In this document: positions 1 to 9,841 of the stretch, one piece after another
Layout: the number at the start of each line of letters is the position of its first letter
Position numbering within the stretch: the first letter of the stretch is position 1
Source: Acidiferrobacterales bacterium
GTDB lineage: Bacteria; Pseudomonadota; Gammaproteobacteria; Arenicellales; JAJDZL01
Length of the DNA stretch: 64,000 nucleotides
Assembly (NCBI GenBank): GCA_028820695.1
Contig: JAPPIB010000013.1
Location: forward strand, 1-64,000
Direction: 5' to 3'
Program-made: the position numbers and the translations under genes
Notes under the pieces: generated by a model
Database searches by the model: none
What the model saw: the letters and a program-made list of their open reading frames with translations, nothing else
Told to the model about the DNA's origin: nothing

Positions 1-105
1 CCTGCCTTAGCCTATGCCTCATTTTAAAGAAATTGAAATATTTAGACGCACACCCATGCCGCACTCGCACATTGGACCGTTTCATCGAAACCATGCACAA
101 TAGTT

Positions 106-2880
106 ATGCCAACTGGAACCGGTAAAACAGAAACGATGCTGGCACTATTTACCGCTGTCTATATCAAGAGGTTGATGGTTGTCGTGCCAAATGCGGCGTT
201 GAGGGATCAAATTGCTGAAAAGTTTCTGACACTAGGGATTTTAAAAGGTGCAGGTGTCTTGGAATCGTGTGCCGAGTTTCCTGTTGTTGCTACGTTGAAA
301 CGCCGCCCAACTTCGGTAGAGGATGTAGATGAAATATTTGAACGAGCCAATGTTATCGTGACGACGATGCAAATAGCTGGCCAATGCAATGAGAACGTTC
401 AAGAACACATGGCAGAGCACTGCTCCCATTTGTTCATAGATGAAGCACACCATATTGCCGCTCGAACTTGGCAGGTATTCAGGTCAAAATTCGATGCACG
501 AATCGTAGTTCAGTTTACAGCGACACCGTTTCGTACTGATGGAAAAAAAGTTGATGGCAAATTCATTTATGTGTATCCGCTCGCGAAAGCTCAGAAAGAA
601 GGGTACTTCCGAAAAATTCAATTTCAAGCAGTCCAAGGTTTGGATGACGTTGAAGCCGACACCGAAATAATAAAGCTAGTGGGTAACCAATTGAAAGCTG
701 ATCTTGCTAACGGATTCGACCATCTTGTGATGGCTCGTGTAAATAAAATCGATCGAGCAATCGCAATTCATAAACTCTACGAGAAAAATCTGCATGAATT
801 CAATCCGGTGATTGTTCATAGCAGAATGAGTGGTTCTGAACGGACTAATGCTATCGCTATGCTACAGAGTCGCAACAGTCGAATAATCGTGTGTGTCGAT
901 ATGTTGGGTGAAGGATTTGATCTTCCACAACTCAAAATTTCAGGTTTGCACGATCGCCACAAGAGCGTTGCCATCACTTTGCAATTTACTGGTCGATTCA
1001 CGCGCGATTGTGGAAACATTGGCGATGCGACCGTAATTGCCAACATTGAACAGTCGGATATTGATGATGCTTTGCGTTCGCTCTACGCAGAAGATGCCGA
1101 TTGGAACTATCTCTTAAAGATTTTGAGCGAAAAAAAAACCACTCGACAACTCAAGCGTGCAGAAGTGTTGGAAGGATTTAATGAGAGTTTGGAGGGGATT
1201 CCACTCCAAACGCTCAATCCAAAAATGAGTACAGTCGTTTACAGGACAAACTGTGCGGAGTGGCGACCTCAGAACATCGATGAAATTATGCCAATTGCCA
1301 GCGTTTACTCTGGCCCAGTGATAAACGAAGCGGAGCGCCTCGCTGTGTTTGTTACACGGGATCAGACAAATGTTAAGTGGAGTTCTACGAAAGAGGTTGT
1401 GAATGTCGAATGGAACTTGTACCTAGTGCATTGGGATCGAAATACGAATCTGCTCTATATAAACAGTACCAAGAAAAATGACCTCCACGAGAAACTTGCG
1501 AAAGCTATATGCGGTGATTGCGCGATCCGAATCCATGGTGAGAACGTGTATCGCATACTAGATGGAATCAATCGCTTGATGTTGGCAAACCTTGGTCTAA
1601 GCCACCCACTCGGCCGCTACATTCGTTACACGATGTTTGTCGGGTCCGATATTACCACACAGTTGAACGCTGCGTCATACAGCATGAAAAGAAAGTCGAA
1701 TCTCTTCGGTCTTGGATACAGAGGTGACGGAAAGGTAACGGTGGGGTGTTCGGCAAAGGGGAAAATATGGTCGATGCAGTCTGCTGGAGATTTTAGTGAA
1801 TGGCTTGATTGGTGTCGGTTAATGGGTTCCAAGTTGATCGATGAATCAATTACAACGAATAGTTTCATCCATAATCTAATTCAACAAGAGGTGATCACGG
1901 AGCGTCCAGCAAAACCACCAATAGCGGTACATTGGCCAGAATCGCTACTAGTAGAGTTTGAGGAGCGAATTAAATTCAGGTTCGGTTCAGGAGAATGGGT
2001 TGGTTTTCATAATTGTGAAATTGATGTTGCACATCATAATGAATCATTACCGATAAGATTCACAGTTTCGACCGAAACAGCGACCGCTACATTTGAAGTT
2101 CGACTCAGCGAAGGCGGTGCCGAGTATCCGCAGATTGATGGACCACCTGTACTGATTGACTATAAGGAAGAGCAGCCGGTTTCAGAGTTGTTTAAAAATG
2201 ACGCGCCACACATCCATTTCGCAGACGGCGACTTTCTAATTTTCAACGAGTTGTTTAAGTTACCGCAACGGGAGGATCGAATCGTTTTTGATTTAAACAA
2301 GATCGAAACACGCGATTGGAGTGGCACTGACTTGAATTCCGAATCTCAAGGTCAAGGCAAAAATCCACGGTCGATTCAGCGGGCAGTTATTGAAGAACTG
2401 TTGGCGCTTGAACCGAGGATTGACGTTGTTTTTGATGACGACGGCTCTGGAGAGATTGCAGACGTGGTTGCGGTCTCCGAAAAAGGCGAGCAATTGAAAG
2501 TAGAACTATTCCACTGCAAGTATGCGCATGGGGCTGCACCGGGAAATCGTGTTTCGGACCTGTATGAGGTATGTGGGCAGTCGCAAAAATCTGTGCGTTG
2601 GCGAGAGAATCCAGGTCGAGTTCTGAAACGGATGGTGAAGCGAGAGAATGATCGGCTCACAGCGGGACAGGTGTCGCGCTTTGAACGAGGAAATCTCGGA
2701 ATTCTAAAAAGCTTAGTTTCACGCTGGCACGAACTTGAATTGGATTACCGTGTATGGATTGTCCAACCGGGTCTTTCAAAGACGAAAATCGAACCAAAAC
2801 AGCTAGACTTATTAGCAGCTACTGAGATCTACCTGCTTGAGACTTATAGGATTCCACTTCGAGTGATTGCCAGTAAATAG
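106..2880 (+). CDS. SF2 DEAD/DEAH-box helicase with C-terminal nuclease-like domain, 5' end damaged
   Basis: Large superfamily 2 helicase. From this ATG the protein opens directly on motif I (PTGTGKT). Motif II is IDEAHH near residue 114, motif III is TATPFR near 138, motif V is DMLGEGFDLP and motif VI is QFTGRFTRD near 300. Near residue 785 to 810, GEIADVV followed by VELFHCKY looks like a PD-(D/E)XK-type core (inference). The ATG at 106 cannot be the natural start, because motif I normally follows a Q-motif region. The frame is open back to base 46 and reads HAALAHWTVSSKPCTIV there, which is typical sequence before motif I, but it is closed by stops at 25, 34 and 43. Frame 2 has an ATG at 14 and reads FRRTP just before, so a small indel near base 55 is likely. 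It heads a defence-like cluster with the next two genes. Helicase: sure. Role in defence: inferred. Confidence 0.85.
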   Translation: MPTGTGKTETMLALFTAVYIKRLMVVVPNAALRDQIAEKFLTLGILKGAGVLESCAEFPVVATLKRRPTSVEDVDEIFERANVIVTTMQIAGQCNENVQEHMAEHCSHLFIDEAHHIAARTWQVFRSKFDARIVVQFTATPFRTDGKKVDGKFIYVYPLAKAQKEGYFRKIQFQAVQGLDDVEADTEIIKLVGNQLKADLANGFDHLVMARVNKIDRAIAIHKLYEKNLHEFNPVIVHSRMSGSERTNAIAMLQSRNSRIIVCVDMLGEGFDLPQLKISGLHDRHKSVAITLQFTGRFTRDCGNIGDATVIANIEQSDIDDALRSLYAEDADWNYLLKILSEKKTTRQLKRAEVLEGFNESLEGIPLQTLNPKMSTVVYRTNCAEWRPQNIDEIMPIASVYSGPVINEAERLAVFVTRDQTNVKWSSTKEVVNVEWNLYLVHWDRNTNLLYINSTKKNDLHEKLAKAICGDCAIRIHGENVYRILDGINRLMLANLGLSHPLGRYIRYTMFVGSDITTQLNAASYSMKRKSNLFGLGYRGDGKVTVGCSAKGKIWSMQSAGDFSEWLDWCRLMGSKLIDESITTNSFIHNLIQQEVITERPAKPPIAVHWPESLLVEFEERIKFRFGSGEWVGFHNCEIDVAHHNESLPIRFTVSTETATATFEVRLSEGGAEYPQIDGPPVLIDYKEEQPVSELFKNDAPHIHFADGDFLIFNELFKLPQREDRIVFDLNKIETRDWSGTDLNSESQGQGKNPRSIQRAVIEELLALEPRIDVVFDDDGSGEIADVVAVSEKGEQLKVELFHCKYAHGAAPGNRVSDLYEVCGQSQKSVRWRENPGRVLKRMVKRENDRLTAGQVSRFERGNLGILKSLVSRWHELELDYRVWIVQPGLSKTKIEPKQLDLLAATEIYLLETYRIPLRVIASK

Positions 2881-3197
2881 AATGGCTTGGCGAATTCTCC
2901 TGATAAATCGCAATCTCATATTAATTTGTTACAACCTGGGAGCGATATTAGCAGCAATCTATACGGCGTTGGAGCAGAATTCAGGGCAAAGTTTAATGAT
3001 CTAAATCTGGACAGTTTTCTGGATGTAACTTCATCTTGTTTAGATTGAAAAATTGGATCTGAAATTTTCGAAGAAATCACTTGGTAACGGGAGTTCACGT
3101 CTGATCCGTGACAGTAATATTGTGACACAGAAACGTTGTTGGACTTTCTACATTCGACAAACTTGGCTGGGTATTCCAGCAATACTTAATTCCTTGG
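2881..3197. other. Intergenic gap, no gene seen
   Basis: AT-rich spacer of about 320 bases between the helicase and the GHKL-HNH gene. No convincing open frame, strong terminator or repeat was seen. It may hold the promoter of the downstream gene, but no clear -35/-10 pair stands out. Confidence 0.5.
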
Positions 3198-6100
3198 ATG
3201 CGGATTAACTGTATGAACGACATAGACAAATACCATGACATTGAGTTAGTTGAAGGCAACGAATTTGTTACAGAAGTAGACGAAATTCCTATCGTCTGGA
3301 ATTTTTTTGTAGGTCTTGACCGCAATGATCTTATCGCAGAACTTGTTCAAAACGATATTGACCAAGATGCTACTAGGACAACTGTCCGATTTGAAAAAGA
3401 TCAATTGATTTGTGAAGGAAATGGCCAACAAGTGGATTCCGACGGTTGGGCGCGCCTTAGAAAATTGCAAGGTGCAGGTAACAGTGTGCCGGCAAAACGA
3501 GGGAAAATTGGTGTAAAAAACCACGGCCTCAAAACTTCGTTTACTATCGGGGATGAGATTCACCTGTCTTCTGCTGGACAGAAAATAATTCAAACTCTAT
3601 ATGCGGAAGGTAGAGACAAACCACCACGTCCCGGTGCATCTAAGGAACCGGTTCAAGACCCGGATGCTCCAGAAACCGGTTGTCGCGTAGTCATTATGCG
3701 GCGTAGTGAAGAAATTACCCCTAGCGTGGGAGAAGCGATTACGCTTGCGGTTACTGATCAAACGGAGATGGATGAATTGTTCGAAAGGTCCTGCCAAAGA
3801 ATTCCAGATCAGTTCATAGGAATCGTTTCGCCATACGCTATCAAGAAGTTCGAGTTAGAGCTTAGTCACTGGCAACTTGGGACGGTCAGCTTCAAATTCA
3901 ATTGTTCGTATCCCAAAAAAGTAAAGAGAAAAAACAAATACTTTGAGATCTTTCGCAGGCGTTGTACTGTCAGTGGAAACAAGGACCCACTTCCATCGAA
4001 ATTAGTAGAAGAAGTTTCAATTCGAACGTTTCCTCTAGAAAGACAGCTTAAGCAGCGCATCCCATTTTTCTATAAACGTGATCGCAATCGTTACTTCGTT
4101 GAGGTTTCTTGGTTTGTGAACAGTAGAGGAAAACCTATAGGTGGTGTAGGAAAATACCGATATCCAATTGGCTATCCGGAGGGTTCAACTAACGCATATA
4201 CAGGGCATGGTATGTCCTTTAGTGCACCGATCGTATCTAATACTGAACGTCACGGTCCTGCAGCGAATGATTCGACAAACAAGCTATTAAGTGGGTTATG
4301 TGAAGATCTGTTGGTTGACACTATTGAGTTCCACCTGATTAAGAGGTGGGGAGTGAACGGATTGAATCCCCTTATCCCGAACCTAAAGATAAGTAATAGA
4401 GACGAAATAGTACGACCTCTATTGGCAAAAATTGCAAGTAACGGTGCTATGCCTACACTTGCATGGAAAGCTGCAACCCTCCGGGTAACAAAATCCAAGA
4501 AACAAAAAACACGGTCTAAGTTATCCGCTGTGCTAAACCGAGTAAGCAGGGAGGATATTCTTGTAAAGCCGAAGTATCAATTCATAATTCCGATTACACT
4601 TGGGGAAGAAGTTGAAGAAATCAATGTGCCATTAGCCGCAGTTTCTCCACGATCAGAATTTCAGCTAGATTCAAACATTGACTCTGAACTACTTAAGTTT
4701 CTCGTCGATGGCAAAACCGAAGGGTTTTGTGATGAATTCATAACTTTTGATGAGAACGACGCGTTCGCTCGAATTAAACAGGAGGGAAACAAATGGTTCC
4801 CTGTATGCACCAATATTGAAGCTGAGTGTGCCGAACCACAATTTGTGCGCTATTACCTTGATGTGATTCACAGTTGGCTTAATCGCAAAGACAAAAATAG
4901 CGACAATGATCTTGAGAATGTTTTGCAAGAAACATTATTGCTCCCTGATTCGAATGTCAACCCGGTTCGATTCGATGAGTTGTATGCTAGCGCGCCTCTG
5001 CCAAGCGAAATACCAAGTTTGAATTTGCCACATGTTTTACACCCTGACGTGGCCAATCATCCCATATTCAATAGAACGAAATGGCGTAGACCAACATTCA
5101 AGTTTAAAGACTTCATTGAGAGCGGGAAAATACAGAATTCGGATCACTTAACAAAGAAACAATTTTGGGATTGGTATTGCCAAAATAAACGAAAGATTTC
5201 CAAGCGAGACCGCGCTAAATTGGCTCAAATTGAAATTTGGCCAGACAAAACTATGAATTTCTTCAGAATTTCGGATTTTTGCGCTCCAAAGGATAGGCGA
5301 ATCGCAAAGATTCTTGAGAACGCGATAAAACAACCGCATGAGAGTGTTCTCAGTTTGAATCTTGTAACTATTGGCAAGAAAGGAAAAACTTCAATTCGAT
5401 GCATTCCCACACAAAATGAAATCGACACTTGGATATTCAAACGTATCGAGCAGTTTTCAATTGGCGATTTCCCGGATAATCAAGAGAAAGAATCGTTAAA
5501 ACGATTCGAAACTGAATTAATAGTCCTATTGAAGAATCGAGGCATTGCGAAACTGTTTCAACATAATGAAGCGATACTTCCCGCGTTAGCGAAGGATGGG
5601 TCAATTCAGCCTCGAAATCAACTCGTTATTCCGAGCAGAGAGAATAGTCGTATCGAACTGAGAAGCAGGTTCTTGCTGACAAAAAGTTCTGCTAGTATGT
5701 CACTAGACAAGATTTCTAGTGCTCTGCCAACACCAAAATTGGATATGCTTCTGTCAACTTTCAAGGAAGACCCTCAAAATGATGGTGCTTTACACGCACG
5801 TCTAGATTTGTTCATTAGGCTTACTCAGGATACTGGGGATACACTTCACGAGATCACTGAGACGCCTATCATACCAGTTAGAAACGAGTATAGATCACCT
5901 TGCGAACTCGCATTCAAGGCTGGAGGCAGCAAACCTGACTACTACGGAGAGTGGAAAATCCGAATTCCCGGGAAGGGTCTTTCCCAAGATGATCAAACTC
6001 GTTACAGGAAAATCGGAGTCACTTCTGCAACACTAAATTCGTCGACAAGCATTAAGTTTTTCAGGTGGTTGTCGAGGCAGAGCAGCGATGTCCTCGAGAA

Positions 6101-7535
6101 GCACTTAGGATGCATTCTGCATCAATTTAGAGATAAAAATGGCCCCGGTGACTGGATTAATGATTATCCCTATGACTCTGTGATTCCAACATTAAATCGT
6201 TCCAATTATCAATTAGTTTCTCTGAACCATGCGAGAAAGAAACCTGTATACATTCCCGATGTGGTTGAATCGCTCGCTAAGAAAGTCAATGAGAATGATC
6301 GGTATGTTTCTCTAGCTGTGATTTCGGTTAAAGGGATTCGGAATCCAATTTCAGGGAGTTTGAAAGATTTAGGCGTGCGTTCACTAAAAGAAGCTTTCGG
6401 CGAACCTCAGTGTGTCACAGGTCGCGGTGCAAGAGAAGAAAAATCGTCTGAATTTGTAGAAATTTTTCAACGACTGAATGAACGAAAATTTCATAAAGAT
6501 GTTATGAAAAACTTTGATTCACTTGGAGTCGATTCCGGCCTAATGAGACAAAACTGGCAACACCGACTGTCAACGATTAAGAAGTTAGTTATTGCCGATA
6601 AAGTCGATGTGACTTACCGATTCCGACGTAGAAATTACACAATTGAGGAGAAAGCAGGTTTTGACCAACAGTCTGGAGTGTTCTATGTAAACAAGAAGTT
6701 TGGTAAGGATACAGAAATAGTGTGCGAGGCAATTGCTCGGCAATTAATTTTCAAATCATCAGCACAAACGATGCACCACTTGACATTAAAGCGGGCCTTG
6801 GAAATGGAATTTAAAGATCGAGGATTAGAAGTAACGGCATCGACTGTTTCTAGTGAGAAAACCAGTTCGAACACGGATACCCCAAATGACGGAGATGGTG
6901 TAATTATTGACGATACCGAAACTGCGGAAGCAACCTCTGGACATTCTCCATTTGAGCCGGACTCTAAAAAAAACGTTCCGGTACTAGTTCCCTTTTCTGA
7001 AGGCGATTCGGGTTCATCAGAACTTTCACGGGCCGGTGCGGATATAGATAATGAAACAAACTCTGGGGAACATCGTAGTTCGTCTTCGAAACAATCAAAT
7101 ATACAATCAACTAAACTTGAAGAAAAGCACAAGAGAGAAATTAGAGACCATTATGCTAATCATTGCCAAGTCTGCCTTTGTGAACAAAATCCAAATATTC
7201 TTGCCCCCAAAAAAAGTTATGTAGAATTTTCGGAACTAAGACAAAAATTGATTGAGATTCACCACGTAGACCCAAAACATGCGGAAGGTGCGAGGCACGC
7301 TGGCAATTTGATTTCTTTGTGTAAATTTCATCACGATAATTTTGGTCGGAGACTTGCAAGAGAATGGATTACAAGCGCACTCAAAGATAATCCTCAAAGC
7401 GAAACAATCCTATTTCCAAGCGATAGAGGCAAATTTAAACTAAAGGGTAAGATAGTGAAAATCAAGTTCCGAGATAAGGGAGATTCCATTTCTATTTTTT
7501 TTGATGATCGACATGCTGATTACTGGCTCAACTGA
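3198..7535 (+). CDS. Sacsin/Hsp90-like GHKL ATPase fused to C-terminal HNH nuclease
   Basis: Very large protein of 1,445 residues; a second in-frame ATG at 3213 is an equally possible start. The N-terminus has a GHKL-type ATP-binding fold: ELVQNDIDQDAT near residue 49 has the N-box pattern (E, N, D), and GKIGVKNHGLKTSF near 98 fits the glycine-rich lid of Hsp90, MORC and sacsin ATPases. The long middle is not recognised. Residues of about 1,215 to 1,310 form a Ser/Asp/Glu-rich linker. The C-terminus is an HNH nuclease: CQVC near 1,322, EIHHVDP near 1,352, then NLISLCKFHH near 1,368, giving a Cys/His zinc site around the HNH core. GHKL ATPases joined to nucleases occur in prokaryotic conflict systems, so with the helicase upstream and the GIY-YIG gene downstream a DNA-targeting defence role is inferred. 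The domain calls are firm; the function is not established. Confidence 0.8.
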   Translation: MRINCMNDIDKYHDIELVEGNEFVTEVDEIPIVWNFFVGLDRNDLIAELVQNDIDQDATRTTVRFEKDQLICEGNGQQVDSDGWARLRKLQGAGNSVPAKRGKIGVKNHGLKTSFTIGDEIHLSSAGQKIIQTLYAEGRDKPPRPGASKEPVQDPDAPETGCRVVIMRRSEEITPSVGEAITLAVTDQTEMDELFERSCQRIPDQFIGIVSPYAIKKFELELSHWQLGTVSFKFNCSYPKKVKRKNKYFEIFRRRCTVSGNKDPLPSKLVEEVSIRTFPLERQLKQRIPFFYKRDRNRYFVEVSWFVNSRGKPIGGVGKYRYPIGYPEGSTNAYTGHGMSFSAPIVSNTERHGPAANDSTNKLLSGLCEDLLVDTIEFHLIKRWGVNGLNPLIPNLKISNRDEIVRPLLAKIASNGAMPTLAWKAATLRVTKSKKQKTRSKLSAVLNRVSREDILVKPKYQFIIPITLGEEVEEINVPLAAVSPRSEFQLDSNIDSELLKFLVDGKTEGFCDEFITFDENDAFARIKQEGNKWFPVCTNIEAECAEPQFVRYYLDVIHSWLNRKDKNSDNDLENVLQETLLLPDSNVNPVRFDELYASAPLPSEIPSLNLPHVLHPDVANHPIFNRTKWRRPTFKFKDFIESGKIQNSDHLTKKQFWDWYCQNKRKISKRDRAKLAQIEIWPDKTMNFFRISDFCAPKDRRIAKILENAIKQPHESVLSLNLVTIGKKGKTSIRCIPTQNEIDTWIFKRIEQFSIGDFPDNQEKESLKRFETELIVLLKNRGIAKLFQHNEAILPALAKDGSIQPRNQLVIPSRENSRIELRSRFLLTKSSASMSLDKISSALPTPKLDMLLSTFKEDPQNDGALHARLDLFIRLTQDTGDTLHEITETPIIPVRNEYRSPCELAFKAGGSKPDYYGEWKIRIPGKGLSQDDQTRYRKIGVTSATLNSSTSIKFFRWLSRQSSDVLEKHLGCILHQFRDKNGPGDWINDYPYDSVIPTLNRSNYQLVSLNHARKKPVYIPDVVESLAKKVNENDRYVSLAVISVKGIRNPISGSLKDLGVRSLKEAFGEPQCVTGRGAREEKSSEFVEIFQRLNERKFHKDVMKNFDSLGVDSGLMRQNWQHRLSTIKKLVIADKVDVTYRFRRRNYTIEEKAGFDQQSGVFYVNKKFGKDTEIVCEAIARQLIFKSSAQTMHHLTLKRALEMEFKDRGLEVTASTVSSEKTSSNTDTPNDGDGVIIDDTETAEATSGHSPFEPDSKKNVPVLVPFSEGDSGSSELSRAGADIDNETNSGEHRSSSSKQSNIQSTKLEEKHKREIRDHYANHCQVCLCEQNPNILAPKKSYVEFSELRQKLIEIHHVDPKHAEGARHAGNLISLCKFHHDNFGRRLAREWITSALKDNPQSETILFPSDRGKFKLKGKIVKIKFRDKGDSISIFFDDRHADYWLN

Positions 7536-7620
7536 ATATTCAGATAAAGTTGAATTGGTAACATATAGGGAATGTGATTGAGGAAAATACTTGTTCAAGA
7601 ATGATCGGGAAAGATTTGTG

Positions 7621-7656
7621 AGCCCCAGTGGGCTGAGACAGCGCGGTGTAGGGGCT
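7621..7656 (+). promoter_or_regulatory. Possible alternating hairpins in leader of GIY-YIG gene
   Basis: AGCCC (7621) can pair with GGGCT (7630 to 7634) over a CAGT loop. The same 5' arm, as AGCCCC, can instead pair with GGGGCT at 7651 to 7656. The two folds exclude each other and lie 17 to 52 bases before the ATG at 7673, so they could affect expression. This is seen only as base pairing. Confidence 0.3.
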
Positions 7657-7672
7657 ATAACCTTTTGAATAC

Positions 7673-8233
7673 ATGGATTCTATCATCTCTATTTCCGATC
7701 AATTGTCTAAAATTAGAGATAGTGTAGAAAACATTCCTGAGCATCTCGGTTCCGGGATTTACGCGATTTTCGCAAAAAATTTAGACTGTCTAGCTGAATT
7801 CACCATACCATCGAGTGGAGTAATCTATATTGGTATATCTAATCGACTTGAATTGAGAAATCACTTTAAAGCAAAATATAGTGGATTTTCGACTATACGC
7901 CGTAGTATTGGAGCGATTCTTAAGAATGAACTTAATTTGTCAGCGGAGCCACGGTCGAAAGGTAACTCAGAGACAAACTATAGGGATTTTCGATTTACTG
8001 GAAACGGTGAAAAGTGCCTTAGCCTATGGATGCAATCAAATTTGGAGTATTCAATTGTCGATCTTGAGGGAGATTTGATCGAAATAGAAACTTGTTTGAT
8101 TTCGCAAAATGAACCACCACTTAATTTGACAAAGTACGAAAATTACCAAAAGAAACGCATTCGGCACCTAAGAAATCAATGTAAAGAAGAAGCAAAGAAA
8201 ATTTGGGAATGCAATCATTTGGCCAAGCGATGA
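7673..8233 (+). CDS. GIY-YIG nuclease-family protein
   Basis: Protein of 186 residues. The GIY motif is GSGIYAIF near residue 28 and the YIG motif is VIYIGIS near 50. FSTIRRSIGAIL near 73 matches the conserved segment found after the YIG strand in one GIY-YIG subgroup. EIETCLISQNEPPLNL near 138 provides the acidic metal ligand and the Pro-Pro-Leu-Asn end typical of the same subgroup. The C-terminus is basic and may bind DNA. It follows the GHKL-HNH gene by 137 bases on the same strand, so the helicase, GHKL-HNH and GIY-YIG genes may be one three-gene nuclease system. The family call is fairly sure; the partnership is inferred from position. Confidence 0.7.
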   Translation: MDSIISISDQLSKIRDSVENIPEHLGSGIYAIFAKNLDCLAEFTIPSSGVIYIGISNRLELRNHFKAKYSGFSTIRRSIGAILKNELNLSAEPRSKGNSETNYRDFRFTGNGEKCLSLWMQSNLEYSIVDLEGDLIEIETCLISQNEPPLNLTKYENYQKKRIRHLRNQCKEEAKKIWECNHLAKR

Positions 8234-8328
8234 TCAAATGACTGACACTGTTTTTAGTGAAAAGGACGTAGAAATTCTGTAGTAATTACAAAGAAAGAAA
8301 ATTTACCAAAATTGGAATTTCAATTTAG

Positions 8329-8363
8329 ATTCGGATACGTTTTTAACCACACCCACCAAGTTG
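8329..8363 (+). repeat. Module-boundary repeat, copy 1 (degenerate)
   Basis: Starts ATTCGGATACGTT and ends CACCCACCAAGTTGA, matching the shared pattern (g/a)TTCGGATACGT, then AACC, then CCCACCAAG. It lies in the gap between the GIY-YIG gene and the next module. The middle is diverged. Confidence 0.5.
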
Positions 8364-8466
8364 AATTTTCAGAACTCATTGAAATGAAAAAAAACATGAA
8401 TGGAATCAACTTGTAACTACTTTACGATGCTACGCGTGTTCGCCTACTAAATACCTAGATAACGGA

Positions 8467-9138
8467 ATGCAATCTCAAGAACCTCGCAAAGTTGGAGAAA
8501 TTACGCTGTTTGAGTTTTCTGTGGTGATCGCAGCAAATTTCAATAATCCGGCAATTCTGAATCCAGATTTCCTGCGTTACAACAAAATTGTTGATAATCA
8601 GTACGAAGTAAACGATTCACCTATTACAACTCCAGCATTTTCTCAAGTTAAATTCAACAATGGAATCTCTGTTACTTCAACTCCTGATCAATTAGTTTTC
8701 CAACAAATTAGAGACGAATTGAATTCAAATGAAATTTGCTCTCCATCAATTGCGATGCGCTACCTAAAGTGCGTTCCGCATGTTTCTTATAGTGCCGTAG
8801 GGATTAATCCGAAAGGGTATTCTGTAAATCGGTCTGAGAATCATGTTTTGAATATGCTGAGAGAGGGGGGCTCATGGATAACCTTCAAAGATACCAGCCC
8901 TACTGTAACGTTGAAAACAGCCTATGACTTTGGCGGCAGAAAGATCGCTCTTGAAATATCTGAATCGCATCAGTTGACAGCGAGCAAGAATATAACAGGA
9001 ACAGTATTCCAGGCAAACTTCCATCACGAATCAAAAGGGCAAAATGTGGGTTCTCGTATCAAACATTTAAATTCCATACTAGAATCGTGGAACCGTGATC
9101 TAATAGAATTTTTTGTTCTAGTAGACAAGTATTGTTAA
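8467..9138 (+). CDS. Unknown protein, first of a three-gene module
   Basis: Protein of 223 residues that I do not recognise with confidence. It has no signal peptide or membrane segment. Seen in it: NPDFLRYNKIV near residue 36, then FSQVKFNNGISVTSTPDQLVFQQ, where the alternating hydrophobic pattern suggests a beta-rich fold. The layout faintly recalls sporadically distributed proteins of the TIGR04255 type, but that is a weak impression. The stop lies within the region of the next start (ATG at 9147), so the two are adjacent and probably co-transcribed. It begins just after a boundary repeat at 8329. Confidence 0.6.
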   Translation: MQSQEPRKVGEITLFEFSVVIAANFNNPAILNPDFLRYNKIVDNQYEVNDSPITTPAFSQVKFNNGISVTSTPDQLVFQQIRDELNSNEICSPSIAMRYLKCVPHVSYSAVGINPKGYSVNRSENHVLNMLREGGSWITFKDTSPTVTLKTAYDFGGRKIALEISESHQLTASKNITGTVFQANFHHESKGQNVGSRIKHLNSILESWNRDLIEFFVLVDKYC

Positions 9139-9146
9139 GAAAACTT

Positions 9147-9833
9147 ATGTCTGAGCAAACTACACAACTTACCATTGAAAGTTCGACTAATGAAACTATG
9201 CCGTCGTCACAGGCATTTTGGCGAGACCAACAATTGTCTCGGAATTCTCATCCCGACTTTCAATTTACGATGTACAGATTCAATCGTGAGAATTCATCAA
9301 ATTGGCTTGTGTCTGATTCTGAGTGGATGCCGCTTACAGCACAAGAAATAGATTTACAAGTCGCTGACAATCCTTTCGGAGACGCACTTTTGTTGACGGC
9401 TCAACTAATGGTTACGAGAGTTGACCAAAGGTTGTGGGAATCTCTAGCCGAGTATCTTTTACGTGGTGCAAATGGATTTAGGGTGCAACTTGCTCAAGCT
9501 TTGAATGAACTTGATGAAATAGTGGATGAAGCAGAGTCAGAGGGATACGAAATTCCAAACAGTACTGCGATAGACAATGCAGAATACATAACAAAGCGCA
9601 TTTACGATAAATTGTCACACCCGTTTCAAATATATCCAATGCCGGATGGAGAAGTTGCCATTGATGTTACAGATGAAGATGGAAGTTCCGTGTTGATACT
9701 ATGTCGTCCAGACGGTGGTACGCTGTGTTTTGTGAACATTAATGGAAATCAACGTAGAGCACACTACTCCAACTCCGACGCACTCCCAGATGGTTTCATG
9801 TGTGAAGCCCTTGAGGAACTTCAACAAGAATAA
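9147..9833 (+). CDS. Unknown acidic protein, second of a three-gene module
   Basis: Protein of 228 residues from ATG 9147; the frame can be read from a TTG at 9132, but the ATG is preferred. It is not recognised. The N-terminal third is hydrophilic. The middle is helical and acidic (ELDEIVDEAESEGYEI near residue 130) and is followed by a beta-rich end containing FQIYPMPDGEVAIDV and ILCRPDGGTLCFVNI. It has no membrane segment. The gap to the previous gene is 8 bases and to the next gene 8 bases, which supports one transcript. Such tight triples of unknown proteins in defence islands are often a single system (inference). Confidence 0.6.
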   Translation: MSEQTTQLTIESSTNETMPSSQAFWRDQQLSRNSHPDFQFTMYRFNRENSSNWLVSDSEWMPLTAQEIDLQVADNPFGDALLLTAQLMVTRVDQRLWESLAEYLLRGANGFRVQLAQALNELDEIVDEAESEGYEIPNSTAIDNAEYITKRIYDKLSHPFQIYPMPDGEVAIDVTDEDGSSVLILCRPDGGTLCFVNINGNQRRAHYSNSDALPDGFMCEALEELQQE

Positions 9834-9841
9834 ATTTCGTA

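Noticed and set aside
6683-7132. 149-codon minus-strand frame in the GHKL-HNH gene
   Set aside because: Ser-rich product is the antisense of the acidic Ser-rich linker; no independent evidence.
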